Below, in pieces: positions 5,898 through 13,226 of a stretch of 14,691 nucleotides of DNA. Numbering within the stretch: position 1 is the first letter of the stretch; the number at the start of each line of letters is the position of its first letter. The translations under genes and the position numbers were made by a program. The notes under the pieces were generated by a model. That model had not been told where the DNA came from, did no database searches, and saw only the letters and a list, made by a program, of their open reading frames with translations. Where the stretch lies: the NCBI GenBank assembly GCA_028694075.1, contig JAQUUD010000029.1, forward strand, positions 1 through 14,691. Reading direction: 5' to 3'. This DNA comes from Clostridia bacterium (GTDB taxonomy: Bacteria; Bacillota; Clostridia; Christensenellales; UBA1242).

Positions 5898-7163
5898 ATG
5901 AAAAAACATAAATTTTTTAGTCATTTTTTAATAAGCAGTATTGTTGTTATTGCACTGTCAACTTCAATTTTGGCTTTTTCTTTGTTGGGGCTACATAATC
6001 ATAACCACGATATGGTTGAAGATAAGTTTGAACTAAGTAACAATCAAGATATTTTGTTAAATGAAAAAATCATTGATGAGAATGATTTAAGCGAACTGAA
6101 TTTTGTGCTGAATGAAAAGTCTTATCAGTTTACGGAAAATTTTAGTCAAAATATTAAAACAATGGTAGAAGAGTTATATACGCCAGCAAGTAATGCTGAA
6201 ATTGTTTTTGAGCCGGACGGTGAAGAGGTCTTTGTTTTTAAGGAAGAAAGATGTGGGCAGGAAGTTGATGTCAATAATTTGGTCAAAAAGATTAAAAATA
6301 ATGTACGCCATAATGAAAATGCACCAATTGAAATCCCTGTTTTAACAATAGTTCCTCAAATAAGAAAAACTGATTTAGAAGGGCTAATTGAACTTCGAAG
6401 CGAGTTTTCAACTTCAATTTCCACTTCGCCAGAAAATCGTAAATTTAATGTTAAATATGCTTTAGGAGCTTTTAACGGGCTGGTTATTTCCCCTGATGAA
6501 ACAGTATCATTTAATCAAACAATAAAAGAAAAAACGAATGCCGGCAAGTTTAAAGAAGCAAAAATTATTGTTCAAGGTGATTTTGTATCTGGTATAGGCG
6601 GAGGAATGTGCCAAGCATCAACAACGCTTTATAATGCACTTTTGCTTGCAGATGTTGAAGTCGTTAATGTTTTCAACCATAGTTTGCCAGTAAGTTATGT
6701 GCCTCGTGCTTTTGATGCAATGGTTAGTGATGGTTTCGCTGATTTAGTGTTTAAAAATAACAGTGGTTATCCGTTATATATTATGACAAATGGAAACAAT
6801 GAAACTGTAACAGTGAAAGTTTTTGGAAGACCATTGGAAGAGGGTTTGGAAATAAAAACCAAAACTGAACATATAAAAAATTTACCGCATAAGGGCGATA
6901 AAATAATACCAGATTCTTCTGGGAAATATTATGACAAAATTTGCTTTAAAGGAGAATATTTAAGGCTAAGATATCCGAAAGCCGGAAGTGAAGATATTGG
7001 TTACTTACTATATTATAAAAACGGAGAATTTATTAGTCAAAAACAAATTAGGCACGTTTATTATCCAGCGCAAGAAGGCATAATTGTGGAAGGTGTAGAT
7101 GAACTTTATGAAGGAATGACGCTTCCAAATAATGAAGTTAAGTTTATTAATTCTCAAGTTTAA
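5898..7163 (+). CDS. Membrane-anchored VanW family protein, 421 aa
   Basis: A probable cell-envelope protein. Residues about 9-32 form a hydrophobic anchor after a basic MKKHK start, so the rest faces outside. Residues about 65-165 fit the peptidoglycan-binding type domain that often precedes VanW (FTENFSQNIK..., EVDVNNLVKKI, ending VPQIRKTDLEG). The VanW domain spans about 175-310 with the family signature GIGGGMCQASTTLYNALLLA (233-252, Cys238) and FNHSLPVSYVPRAFDAMV. The C-terminal part (about 320-400, ...YYKNGEFISQKQIRHVYYPAQEGIIVEG) looks like a G5-type domain. VanW proteins occur with glycopeptide resistance genes and widely elsewhere in Bacillota; the biochemical role is unknown and no van genes are present here. 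It is a single-gene unit with a strong terminator. Confidence 0.93.
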   Translation: MKKHKFFSHFLISSIVVIALSTSILAFSLLGLHNHNHDMVEDKFELSNNQDILLNEKIIDENDLSELNFVLNEKSYQFTENFSQNIKTMVEELYTPASNAEIVFEPDGEEVFVFKEERCGQEVDVNNLVKKIKNNVRHNENAPIEIPVLTIVPQIRKTDLEGLIELRSEFSTSISTSPENRKFNVKYALGAFNGLVISPDETVSFNQTIKEKTNAGKFKEAKIIVQGDFVSGIGGGMCQASTTLYNALLLADVEVVNVFNHSLPVSYVPRAFDAMVSDGFADLVFKNNSGYPLYIMTNGNNETVTVKVFGRPLEEGLEIKTKTEHIKNLPHKGDKIIPDSSGKYYDKICFKGEYLRLRYPKAGSEDIGYLLYYKNGEFISQKQIRHVYYPAQEGIIVEGVDELYEGMTLPNNEVKFINSQV

Positions 7164-7189
7164 AACAACTTGGTAAATTAGGGTTTTTT

Positions 7190-7216
7190 AAAAAAGGTAT
7201 TCATATACCTTTTTTT
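7190..7216. terminator. Strong Rho-independent terminator
   Basis: Perfect 11-bp stem AAAAAAGGTAT (7190-7200) and ATACCTTTTTT (7205-7215), loop TCAT, T7 (7210-7216). It follows the VanW gene by 27 bp and is symmetric enough for both strands. Confidence 0.92.
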
Positions 7217-7354
7217 GTTCTTTAAGCCAGTTTTCAGTGATAGCGCATATTTAGTACTTTAATTTTGTTATTTATTTTTTTAAATTTTCATAAATATATA
7301 TTAAGGTTTTCTGATATACTTTTCAAGTATTAGGCATTTTTTGGGGTTGCCCTA

Positions 7355-7383
7355 TTTACAAAATAATAAGTTTATGTTATTAT
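7355..7383 (+). promoter_or_regulatory. Promoter of the first orphan gene
   Basis: TTTACA (7355-7360), 17-bp spacer, TATTAT (7378-7383), with TGT before the -10. The stretch 7217-7354 before it has no ORF; it holds a small hairpin, ATACTT (7316-7321) and AAGTAT (7325-7330). Confidence 0.7.
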
Positions 7384-7438
7384 ACTTAAAATCAAAAGCA
7401 AAGATTATGTTATTATACTTTAAATCAAGAACAAAGTT
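7373..7438 (+). repeat. Two tandem 33-bp copies containing a -10 element
   Basis: Copies 7373-7405 and 7406-7438 match at 29 of 33 positions. Both start TATGTTATTATACTT and so each carries an extended -10 (TGT-TATTAT). Only the first copy has a good -35 (TTTACA at 7355). The second copy ends 21 bp before the ATG at 7460. Confidence 0.9.
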
Positions 7439-7459
7439 TAAGTTTTAAAGGAGCAGGAA

Positions 7460-7912
7460 ATGAGAAAAAAAAGTTTTGGAATTTCAAATTTGGTGACAGT
7501 TACAAATTATAACGAATTTAATGATTACATAAAAAGCAGATCAGATTTTTGTAAACTTGAAATCAGCAATAGTGAATATATAAAAATAATTAGTTTTTTG
7601 CAAAGTAAATGTAGATTAAGTGAATATAAACGAATTCTTATGTTTATAGGGGATTCTTTACTGCTTCAAATTAAACATCTTAAAGAACTTGGAACAAGAA
7701 AAGTTGTTGCATTAGAGCAAAATAATTTTTATAAACCAGTGCAAAAAGAAAATGAAACCGAAGAAGAAAAGGCTAATATTGATAAACAAATTGAAAGTTC
7801 TAAAGTTATAAGAGAAAAAACCAAAAAACAATTTGCCGTTATAAGTTTCTATGAAATGAAAAAACAAAAGGCATTAAGAAATCAATCAGAAATTGAATTG
7901 GCAAGGAATTAA
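7460..7912 (+). CDS. Orphan small protein A, 150 aa
   Basis: Family not recognised. It is soluble with no signal peptide. The N-terminal 80 residues mix strands and helices (hydrophobic runs IIGSFL-like at 43-49 and ILMFIGDSLLLQI at about 59-71). The C-terminal part from about residue 95 is a Lys/Glu-rich helix, probably coiled coil (ETEEEKANIDKQIESSK...). The ATG at 7460 follows AAAGGAG (7448-7454) by 5 bases, and the gene has its own promoter. It opens a run of six same-strand genes of unknown function that ends at dnaX. No terminator separates it from the next gene, 132 bp downstream. Confidence 0.75.
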   Translation: MRKKSFGISNLVTVTNYNEFNDYIKSRSDFCKLEISNSEYIKIISFLQSKCRLSEYKRILMFIGDSLLLQIKHLKELGTRKVVALEQNNFYKPVQKENETEEEKANIDKQIESSKVIREKTKKQFAVISFYEMKKQKALRNQSEIELARN

Positions 7913-8044
7913 AAATATTTTTTAAATCAAGTAAAAACGGAATGCAAAGATGCTGAATTGAAATTATAAACATATGATAATATCCGCAGATTACGGAAAC
8001 TTGAATGTTAAGATTTATAAAATGATTTTCTAAAAGGAAAATGA

Positions 8045-8533
8045 ATGATGAAAAAAGAAATATATTTTAAGTTATTTAGTTATTGTGCATATGTAGAATA
8101 TATACTTTATATGAATAACGAATTTGCAACGAAAAAATGCACTTATTCAGATAATTATAAGAATGCTACGATAACTGAATATAAGTTATATATCAAAGAA
8201 TTTGCAAATAAAACGATGGAAAAAGTATTTGAGGAATTTTATAAACAAAGAGAAGAAATTATGATTGCTTCATCATTGCGGGAAAAAGACTATATCAGAG
8301 AAGGTATGCAAGAAAATTATATTATGCTGGGCTTTTCCGGTGATTATTTGCAATCTGTTTGTGAGAAATATAAAGATAAACCAACAAAATGGTTATTAGA
8401 TGAAGAAATGAAGTTGAATACGAAATTTGATGTATTAAAATTTGCATCAGATTTTGAAAGGAAACACGAGACAATTTCCGAAAAAGGCAAGAGTTCCGAA
8501 AGATTTGTCACAAATCGCGAATTTGAGCGATAA
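8045..8533 (+). CDS. Orphan small protein B, 162 aa
   Basis: Family not recognised. It is mostly helical and aromatic-rich at the start (YFKLFSYCAYVEYILYMNN), then charged. The start could be ATG 8045 or the adjacent ATG 8048; AAAAGG at 8032-8037 serves both. The C-terminus is Lys/Glu/Arg-rich. The next gene starts 31 bp after the stop with its own ribosome binding site, so B and C are probably co-transcribed. The 132-bp gap before it (7913-8044) contains no ORF and no clear promoter, so it may be read from the promoter of gene A. Confidence 0.72.
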   Translation: MMKKEIYFKLFSYCAYVEYILYMNNEFATKKCTYSDNYKNATITEYKLYIKEFANKTMEKVFEEFYKQREEIMIASSLREKDYIREGMQENYIMLGFSGDYLQSVCEKYKDKPTKWLLDEEMKLNTKFDVLKFASDFERKHETISEKGKSSERFVTNREFER

Positions 8534-8564
8534 AAAAATTAGATTAAATTATAGAGGAGAAAAA

Positions 8565-9008
8565 ATGAATAAGAAAATTACTGAAAACTTTTATACGGGA
8601 TATATCGATTATCTGCGCCATTCACTTGAAATTCATAAAACAAAAGAAGGCTTGAAAAATGCAATTGAAAATGGCTTCGTGGCAAAAGAAAGTGCTTATG
8701 TAACGGTTGCGGATTATTTAATTGAATCATTAAATCAGTATTATTGTAATGAGGAATTTAAGTCAGAGATAGTTTTAAAAGATATTGATTCAAGCAATGT
8801 TCGTAGTATTAAATGTTATAGCAAATATATTGATGGTGTGCGGGATATTTTTATGACTAGAGAATGCTATGAAATCGCTTTAAAAGAAGGTAGACTTGCA
8901 TCTGAATGTAGTTATTATTCAGTGGTTGATTTTTTGCAGGTTTTGCTTGTGGAAGATAAAAATATAAATTTAAGAAAAAAGTCAAAGACCGATGAAATGT
9001 CATTATAG
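8565..9008 (+). CDS. Orphan small protein C with internal duplication, 147 aa
   Basis: Family not recognised. Two halves of the protein match each other: residues 13-56 (YIDYLRHSL ... AIENGFVAKESAYVTVADYL) and 88-128 (YIDGVRDIF ... ALKEGRLASECSYYSVVDFL). Shared positions form the pattern YID-x-x-R, then A-x3-G-x2-A-x-E-x2-Y-x2-V-x-D-Y/F-L. It is therefore a tandem pair of about 42-residue, probably helical units. An upstream in-frame ATG at 8442 lies inside gene B and has no ribosome binding site; ATG 8565 follows GAGGAGA (8554-8560), so I use that. No terminator is seen after it. Confidence 0.78.
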   Translation: MNKKITENFYTGYIDYLRHSLEIHKTKEGLKNAIENGFVAKESAYVTVADYLIESLNQYYCNEEFKSEIVLKDIDSSNVRSIKCYSKYIDGVRDIFMTRECYEIALKEGRLASECSYYSVVDFLQVLLVEDKNINLRKKSKTDEMSL

Positions 9009-9039
9009 ACTTAATAAATCATAATGAGAAAAATAAAAC

Positions 9040-9068
9040 TTGAAAAAATTGATATAATGTGATATAAT
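9040..9068 (+). promoter_or_regulatory. Promoter of orphan gene D
   Basis: TTGAAA (9040-9045), 17-bp spacer, TATAAT (9063-9068), with TGA before the -10. A second TATAAT is at 9053-9058. Confidence 0.85.
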
Positions 9069-9112
9069 TAGTTATTGAATTAAAAACTAAGTTTTAAAGG
9101 AGAATTTAAAAA

Positions 9113-9505
9113 ATGCAAAATAATATTTATGACACAGTTTTAAAAAATGTAGATGGTTATTACAAAAAATATTTATTACAAACAATAAACATCAAATTTG
9201 GTAATAATCTTATCGAGGGAAACATAAAAGTTGCACAGAAAAAAGGAATAATTTTTGCTCCTAAAGAATTTGAAGCATACATTAAATCGTTGAGAGAAGA
9301 AACAGAATGCAACACTAGCGAACTTCCTGATGTTTTGTATAGTTTGAAAACTGATCTTGAAAAAAGACAAATTCAAGGATCTATGCCGGGTAAAACACAA
9401 AAACTTATCAATGAAAGACGAGAAATAAGCAATAAAATGGGAGTTGTGACATTTTTACAAAGTGCTGAACAACAAAATCTAAATAATTGCGCAAAATCAA
9501 GATAA
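9113..9505 (+). CDS. Orphan small protein D, 130 aa
   Basis: Family not recognised. It is soluble and Lys-rich. The segment VAQKKGIIFAPKEFEAYIKSL (about residues 39-59) weakly echoes the repeat unit of protein C (A-x3-G...A...E...Y), which may mean a distant relation; this needs a profile comparison. The C-terminal half is a charged helix ending ...QNLNNCAKSR. The ATG at 9113 follows AAAGGAG (9096-9102), which shares the stretch TAAGTTTTAAAGGAG with the leader of gene A. It has its own promoter and terminator, so it is a monocistronic unit. Confidence 0.75.
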   Translation: MQNNIYDTVLKNVDGYYKKYLLQTINIKFGNNLIEGNIKVAQKKGIIFAPKEFEAYIKSLREETECNTSELPDVLYSLKTDLEKRQIQGSMPGKTQKLINERREISNKMGVVTFLQSAEQQNLNNCAKSR

Positions 9506-9511
9506 TCAAAT

Positions 9512-9538
9512 AATCAGATTTTTTAATCTGATTTTTTT
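9512..9538 (+). terminator. Strong Rho-independent terminator
   Basis: AATCAGATT (9512-9520), loop TTTT, AATCTGATT (9525-9533), T-run to 9538; 7 bp after gene D. Confidence 0.93.
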
Positions 9539-9547
9539 AATTAATTA

Positions 9548-9576
9548 TTCCATTTAATAAAATTTTGTGATATAAT
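9548..9576 (+). promoter_or_regulatory. Promoter of orphan genes E and F
   Basis: TATAAT (9571-9576) preceded by TGA as an extended -10. The -35 at 17-bp spacing, TTCCAT (9548-9553), is weak, as is usual for extended -10 promoters. Confidence 0.7.
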
Positions 9577-9629
9577 AATTTAAGTTAAAAATATATGAAA
9601 TGCTAAAAATTAAAAGGAGAGTTTTAAAA

Positions 9630-10139
9630 ATGAAAATTGAAGAAATTGATGATATGGTCACAAGAGCAAGTATTGAAGCGGATTTTTCAGGAAATCCAGA
9701 AATTTTAAAAATGAAAGAAAAATTGGATAAATTGACCGAAGATAAAATTGATAATAAAATTATTATTGATGTTTTGGATAAATCATTTCAAAAAGGCGGT
9801 TATGAAAATTTTATTTCTTTTATGAAAACACAAAAATACGCACTAAAAACCACATTTTTAAGTGCTCAAAAAAATAATTATATTTCAGACCAGAAAGAGT
9901 TCGTTATGCTTATGAATGATATAAAAAATTTTGGATTTTATAACGCATTTTTGAATATTTCTTATAATTATAAAGAAAATACAAAATCCTCCGAAATAAA
10001 ACTTGAACCCACTGTTAATTACATTAGCGAAGAACCTTCTTCGGCTGAAAAAAGATTAAACCGAGAATTTGATATTTTCGATTATTTCTTATATAGAATA
10101 AAAGATAAAAGAAGAATATTTGAGCCACAAAGAGCCTAA
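9630..10139 (+). CDS. Orphan small protein E, 169 aa
   Basis: Family not recognised. It is soluble, acidic at the N-terminus (MKIEEIDDMVTRASIEADF) and predicted helical, with a Lys/Glu-rich segment at about 30-50 and an aromatic stretch (FGFYNAFLNISYNYKENTK) in the middle. The C-terminus is basic (RIKDKRRIFEPQRA). The frame is open from an ATG at 9600, but ATG 9630 has AAAGGAGA (9613-9620) at normal spacing, so I use it. Gene F starts 39 bp after the stop and probably belongs to the same transcript. Confidence 0.74.
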   Translation: MKIEEIDDMVTRASIEADFSGNPEILKMKEKLDKLTEDKIDNKIIIDVLDKSFQKGGYENFISFMKTQKYALKTTFLSAQKNNYISDQKEFVMLMNDIKNFGFYNAFLNISYNYKENTKSSEIKLEPTVNYISEEPSSAEKRLNREFDIFDYFLYRIKDKRRIFEPQRA

Positions 10140-10178
10140 AGCATTCAAATAACTTTGTAAAATATTAAGGAGAAAAGT

Positions 10179-10706
10179 TTGGAAGAAGAATTTATAGATA
10201 GATTAAGAAGCATAGAAATTTATGATAAATATGTAAATTACATATCTAAAAAACCCGGTTTTAAAAATGTACAGATTTTTTATCCCAGTTATTGCTGGGC
10301 GCTTATGAATTTATATTGCATTTCAAATTCAAAGGAATATTCTATTAATAAAACTGCTTTACTTATTTACAAAGATGAATTAAAATCATTATATAATTCT
10401 TTAAACTGTAAATTTCCGCAAATTTCAAAGACCGAAGGAAGTTCGGGTAAGGAAAAAATTGTGCCTATCACTAAAGTAGACAATGAGAGAGATGCTTTTT
10501 ATGATTCCTTAAAATTAAATGAAAATGAAAAAGCATTACGATTGAAATTCAGACAATTTCTAAAGGATAGAGCATTGCCAGTTGGTCACGAACTGAAAGC
10601 AATGAAGATTGAATTATCAGTTGTAGATTTCTTACTAGCAGAAAAATTGCTAAATTTAAACAAATTGCGTACGAATACAGTTGAATATTGCAATTTTGCA
10701 AGATGA
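10179..10706 (+). CDS. Orphan small protein F, 175 aa, TTG start
   Basis: Family not recognised. It starts at TTG 10179, supported by AAGGAGA (10167-10173) 5 bases upstream; the frame has no good ATG near by. The first half contains aromatic residues and cysteines (FYPSYCWALMNLYCIS, residues about 34-49), the middle a polar linker (KTEGSSGKEK), and the end helical segments (ELKAMKIELSVVDFLLAEKL). SVVDFL also occurs in protein C at residues 119-124, which may be chance or a shared module. No terminator separates it from dnaX, 62 bp downstream, so read-through into dnaX is possible. Confidence 0.74.
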   Translation: MEEEFIDRLRSIEIYDKYVNYISKKPGFKNVQIFYPSYCWALMNLYCISNSKEYSINKTALLIYKDELKSLYNSLNCKFPQISKTEGSSGKEKIVPITKVDNERDAFYDSLKLNENEKALRLKFRQFLKDRALPVGHELKAMKIELSVVDFLLAEKLLNLNKLRTNTVEYCNFAR

Positions 10707-10737
10707 AAAAAATAAATGTTTATTGGCAATTTTGCAA
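10686..10737 (+). repeat. Direct repeat at the end of gene F and before dnaX
   Basis: TATTGCAATTTTGCAA (10686-10701) and TATTGGCAATTTTGCAA (10721-10737) differ by one inserted G. Each contains the palindrome TTGCAA or a near copy. The second lies in the dnaX upstream region. Confidence 0.7.
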
Positions 10738-10768
10738 TTAACAAAAATAAAAATTATAAAGGTATAAA

Positions 10769-11872
10769 ATGTCATATCAAGCATTATATAGAAAATATCG
10801 TCCTAATAATTTTAACGAGATTGTGGGGCAGGAACATATTGTAAGCACACTTGAAAATCAAGTTAAGGCTAATAAAATTGTTCATGCTTATTTATTTTGT
10901 GGCAGTAGAGGCACGGGAAAAACATCAACCGCAAAAGTTTTTGCCAGGGCAATAAATTGTGAAAATAATTCAAATGGTTCTCCCTGCGAAAGTTGCAATG
11001 TTTGCAAGTCGATGAATGAAGCAGGCAATATTGATATTATTGAAATTGATGCCGCATCAAATAATAGAGTGGACGAAATTCGAGAAATAAGAGAAAAAGT
11101 TAAGTTTTCACCAGTCAACTCTAAATATAAGGTTTATATAATTGATGAAGTTCATATGCTGACTGACAGTGCTTATAACGCACTGCTTAAAACCTTAGAA
11201 GAACCACCAAGGCACATTGTGTTCATTTTGGCAACAACTGAACCGCATAAACTTCCTGCAACAATACTCTCAAGATGTGTACGGTTTGATTTTGGATTGG
11301 TTTCAACTACGCTATTAGAAAATCATTTAAAAAATATTTTAAAACGCGAAAATGTTGAGTTTGATGAAGAAAGCGTCAAGGTTATAGCAAACGCAGGCGA
11401 AGGGTCAGTAAGAGATACTTTGTCAATTGCCGATTCGGTGATTTCATATTGTAACGGAAAATTGACGTTGGATAAAGTGCTTGAAATTTTAGGACTTAAT
11501 GATAATGAAACTTTGATTGAAATAACTGAGTCCATTTTTAATAAAAATCTAGGCAAATGTTTGGAAATTATTGACAAAACTTATAAACAGGGCAAAAATA
11601 TGAGCGTTTTTGCAAAAGATTTAAGTGTGCATTTCAGGAATTTGCTAGTTATAAAAACTTGTAATGAACCTAATAAAATTCTTAATTTGCCAAATAATAT
11701 TTATGAAAAATTTGAATTGCAAGCAAAAAGCCTTCTTGAAAAAGATTTAATGCAGGCAATGAAAAGTTTTGGCAACATTGAAAGTGAACTTAAATATGCA
11801 CTTTCGCCTAGGATTTTAATTGAAACAACTATAATTGGGCTTATCTCAGGCGAAGATGTAAAAAAAAACTAG
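10769..11872 (+). CDS. dnaX: DNA polymerase III subunit gamma/tau, zero-frame product
   Basis: The clamp-loader ATPase, which loads the beta clamp on DNA with the delta subunits. Walker A is GSRGTGKT (residues 45-52). The zinc site is C64, C73, C76 and C79. Walker B is VYIIDEVH (Asp126, Glu127). Sensor 1 is in ATTEPHKLP (155-163). SRC (168-170) carries the arginine finger. Domains I-III are complete and end near residue 355. The zero frame stops at TAG 11870-11872, after GTA-AAA-AAA-AAC, giving 367 aa. Family members normally continue for 100-200 residues more; that part is present here in the -1 frame (11869-12252). ATG 10769 follows AAAGG (10758-10762). ybaB and recR follow, as in many Bacillota. 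Confidence 0.95.
   Translation: MSYQALYRKYRPNNFNEIVGQEHIVSTLENQVKANKIVHAYLFCGSRGTGKTSTAKVFARAINCENNSNGSPCESCNVCKSMNEAGNIDIIEIDAASNNRVDEIREIREKVKFSPVNSKYKVYIIDEVHMLTDSAYNALLKTLEEPPRHIVFILATTEPHKLPATILSRCVRFDFGLVSTTLLENHLKNILKRENVEFDEESVKVIANAGEGSVRDTLSIADSVISYCNGKLTLDKVLEILGLNDNETLIEITESIFNKNLGKCLEIIDKTYKQGKNMSVFAKDLSVHFRNLLVIKTCNEPNKILNLPNNIYEKFELQAKSLLEKDLMQAMKSFGNIESELKYALSPRILIETTIIGLISGEDVKKN
11860..11869 (+). promoter_or_regulatory. dnaX: Probable slippage site within dnaX (A9 then C)
   Basis: Nine A residues (11860-11868) followed by C, read as GTA-AAA-AAA-AAC-TAG. It contains the -1 slippery heptamers A-AAA-AAA and A-AAA-AAC in the right phase. A weak hairpin, TGTTT (11879-11883), loop GGTA, AAACA (11888-11892), lies 10 nt downstream. 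A single-base loss in the homopolymer during sequencing or assembly is the main alternative. Confidence 0.65.
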
Positions 11873-12252
11873 ATAAACTGTTTGGTAAAACATTTGAAAT
11901 GGGAACTGGCGGAAAAGCCCAAATTAGTGCAAAAACTGTTTGGGGTAAGATTGTATTATTTCTAAAAGAAAAAAAATATATAACGCTTCATATGGCGTGC
12001 GGTGATATTGTTGATGTTGAAATTAAGGAAAATCAGTTAATAATCAATACAGATGAATTGTTGCTTTATGATATATTAATTCAGGAAAAAAATAAAAGTT
12101 TATTAGAACAGGCAATCAGTTGGCAGGGTTTAAAACTTGATATTATTATTAATAGAATTTTAAGGCAAAGCGAATTAGTTCAGCAAGACATTGATAAATT
12201 GAAAAATTTGGGAATAAATTTAAAAATAGTGGAAGGAGATAATTATGAATAA
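11869..12252 (+). CDS. dnaX: C-terminal tau-like part of DnaX in the -1 frame
   Basis: This frame opens LDKLFGKTFEMGTGG from CTA 11869 and continues into a conserved-looking domain: VWGKIVLFLKEKKYITLHMACGDI, then VDVEIKENQLIINTD. This is the pattern of the C-terminal domain of DnaX in Clostridia. An ATG exists at 11899, but it has no ribosome binding site, and coding sense runs upstream of it to the A9 run, so independent translation is unlikely. Joined by a -1 shift, the product is 367 + 127 = 494 aa, a normal gamma/tau length. The stop at 12252 overlaps the ybaB start (12245) by 8 bases, which implies translational coupling. Confidence 0.85.
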   Translation, partial: LDKLFGKTFEMGTGGKAQISAKTVWGKIVLFLKEKKYITLHMACGDIVDVEIKENQLIINTDELLLYDILIQEKNKSLLEQAISWQGLKLDIIINRILRQSELVQQDIDKLKNLGINLKIVEGDNYE

Positions 12253-12571
12253 TTTTAGAGGTGGTTTTGGAGGTTTTGGCGGGGCAAACTTGTCACAACT
12301 TATGAAACAGGCACAAAAAATGCAACAAGATTTGGAAGTTGTAAAAAAAGAAATTGCTGAAACGGAATTTAAGGCAACAGCGGGTGGCGGTATGGTTGAA
12401 GTTAAAATGACTGGCGCAAAAATTTTAAAGTCAGTGAATTTAAAACCAGAAATTGTAAATCCTGATGACATTGAAATGCTTGAAGATTTAATATGTGCGT
12501 CTGTTAATGATGTGCTTAATCAAATTAGCAAAATGGAAAGCGAAAAACTTCCACAGATGCCCGGAGTTTAA
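12245..12571 (+). CDS. ybaB: YbaB/EbfC family nucleoid-associated protein, 108 aa
   Basis: A small DNA-binding protein that acts as a dimer on the nucleoid. The order is typical: a Gly-rich start (RGGFGGFGG), helix NLSQLMKQAQKMQQDLEVVK (about 15-34), the strand ATAGGGMVEVKMTGAKIL (45-62), the conserved LKPEIVNPDDIEMLEDLI segment, and a helical end with the short tail KLPQMPGV. Length is normal. ATG 12245 follows AAGGAG (12233-12238) by 6 bases, and the start overlaps the end of the dnaX -1 frame. recR begins 5 bp after the stop. The dnaX-ybaB-recR order is widely conserved. Confidence 0.96.
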   Translation: MNNFRGGFGGFGGANLSQLMKQAQKMQQDLEVVKKEIAETEFKATAGGGMVEVKMTGAKILKSVNLKPEIVNPDDIEMLEDLICASVNDVLNQISKMESEKLPQMPGV

Positions 12572-12576
12572 ATATT

Positions 12577-13161
12577 ATGAATCAACCATTAGAAAGGCTT
12601 GTCGAGGCGTTTAGAAGTTTGCCAGGCGTTGGTTTTAAAACTGCTCAAAGATTTGCTTATCATATTTTAAAATTATCGTCGGAAGAAGTGAAAGATTTTG
12701 CTGAAAGCATTATTTCTGCGAAAAAACTCATAAAATTTTGTAAAGAGTGCGGAAATTATACTGATAAGGAAATCTGCAATGTATGTTCGAGTAGACAGGC
12801 GAAAATCATTTGTGTTGTTGCAGAGCCGAAAGATGTTGAAGTTATGGAAAAAGTTAAATTTTTTCGAGGGGTTTATCATGTTTTGAATGGAACAATTTGC
12901 CCGCTTGAAAATCGTGGCCCGAACGATTTACGCATAAAAGAACTGCTTGCAAGAATAAACAAATACTGCACCGAAGAGGTTATTGTGGCAACAAATCCTG
13001 ATGTTGAAGGTGATGCAACCGCGATGTATATTGCAAGACTTTTGAAACCGCTCGGCGTTAAAGTTACAAGAATAGCACAAGGCGTTTCAATGGGAACTGA
13101 CCTTGAATATGCAGATGAAATCACGCTTACAAGAGCACTTGAAAGCAGAACAGAACTTTAA
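12577..13161 (+). CDS. recR: Recombination mediator RecR
   Basis: Works with RecO (and RecF) to load RecA on gapped DNA. All RecR parts are present in 194 aa: the helix-hairpin-helix PGVGFKTAQRFAYHIL (16-31), the zinc finger C55-KE-C58 and C67-NV-C70, and the Toprim domain with Glu83 (VAEP) and the acidic cluster ATNPDVEGDATAMYI (138-152). It ends with the usual ITLTRALESR segment. The start is 5 bp after ybaB; a GGAG within the end of ybaB (12563-12566) serves as the ribosome binding site. It is the last gene of the operon. Confidence 0.97.
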   Translation: MNQPLERLVEAFRSLPGVGFKTAQRFAYHILKLSSEEVKDFAESIISAKKLIKFCKECGNYTDKEICNVCSSRQAKIICVVAEPKDVEVMEKVKFFRGVYHVLNGTICPLENRGPNDLRIKELLARINKYCTEEVIVATNPDVEGDATAMYIARLLKPLGVKVTRIAQGVSMGTDLEYADEITLTRALESRTEL

Positions 13162-13226
13162 CTGGATTTTTTTATTTAAAAAAATAATTTTAAATAATAT
13201 AATGTTAATATAAAATATAAAATGAG

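Noticed and set aside
5898..7163. Vancomycin resistance gene cluster
   Set aside because: VanW domains are common outside van operons, and no vanA/B-, H-, X-, R- or S-like gene is nearby.
8442..8564. Upstream extension of orphan gene C
   Set aside because: It overlaps gene B in another frame and has no ribosome binding site, whereas ATG 8565 has GAGGAGA.
9600..9629. Upstream start of orphan gene E at ATG 9600
   Set aside because: The ribosome binding site AAAGGAGA lies inside this stretch and serves ATG 9630.
11899..12252. Separate 117-aa gene between dnaX and ybaB
   Set aside because: No ribosome binding site before the ATG, and the coding sense continues upstream to the A9 run; it is the C-terminal part of dnaX.
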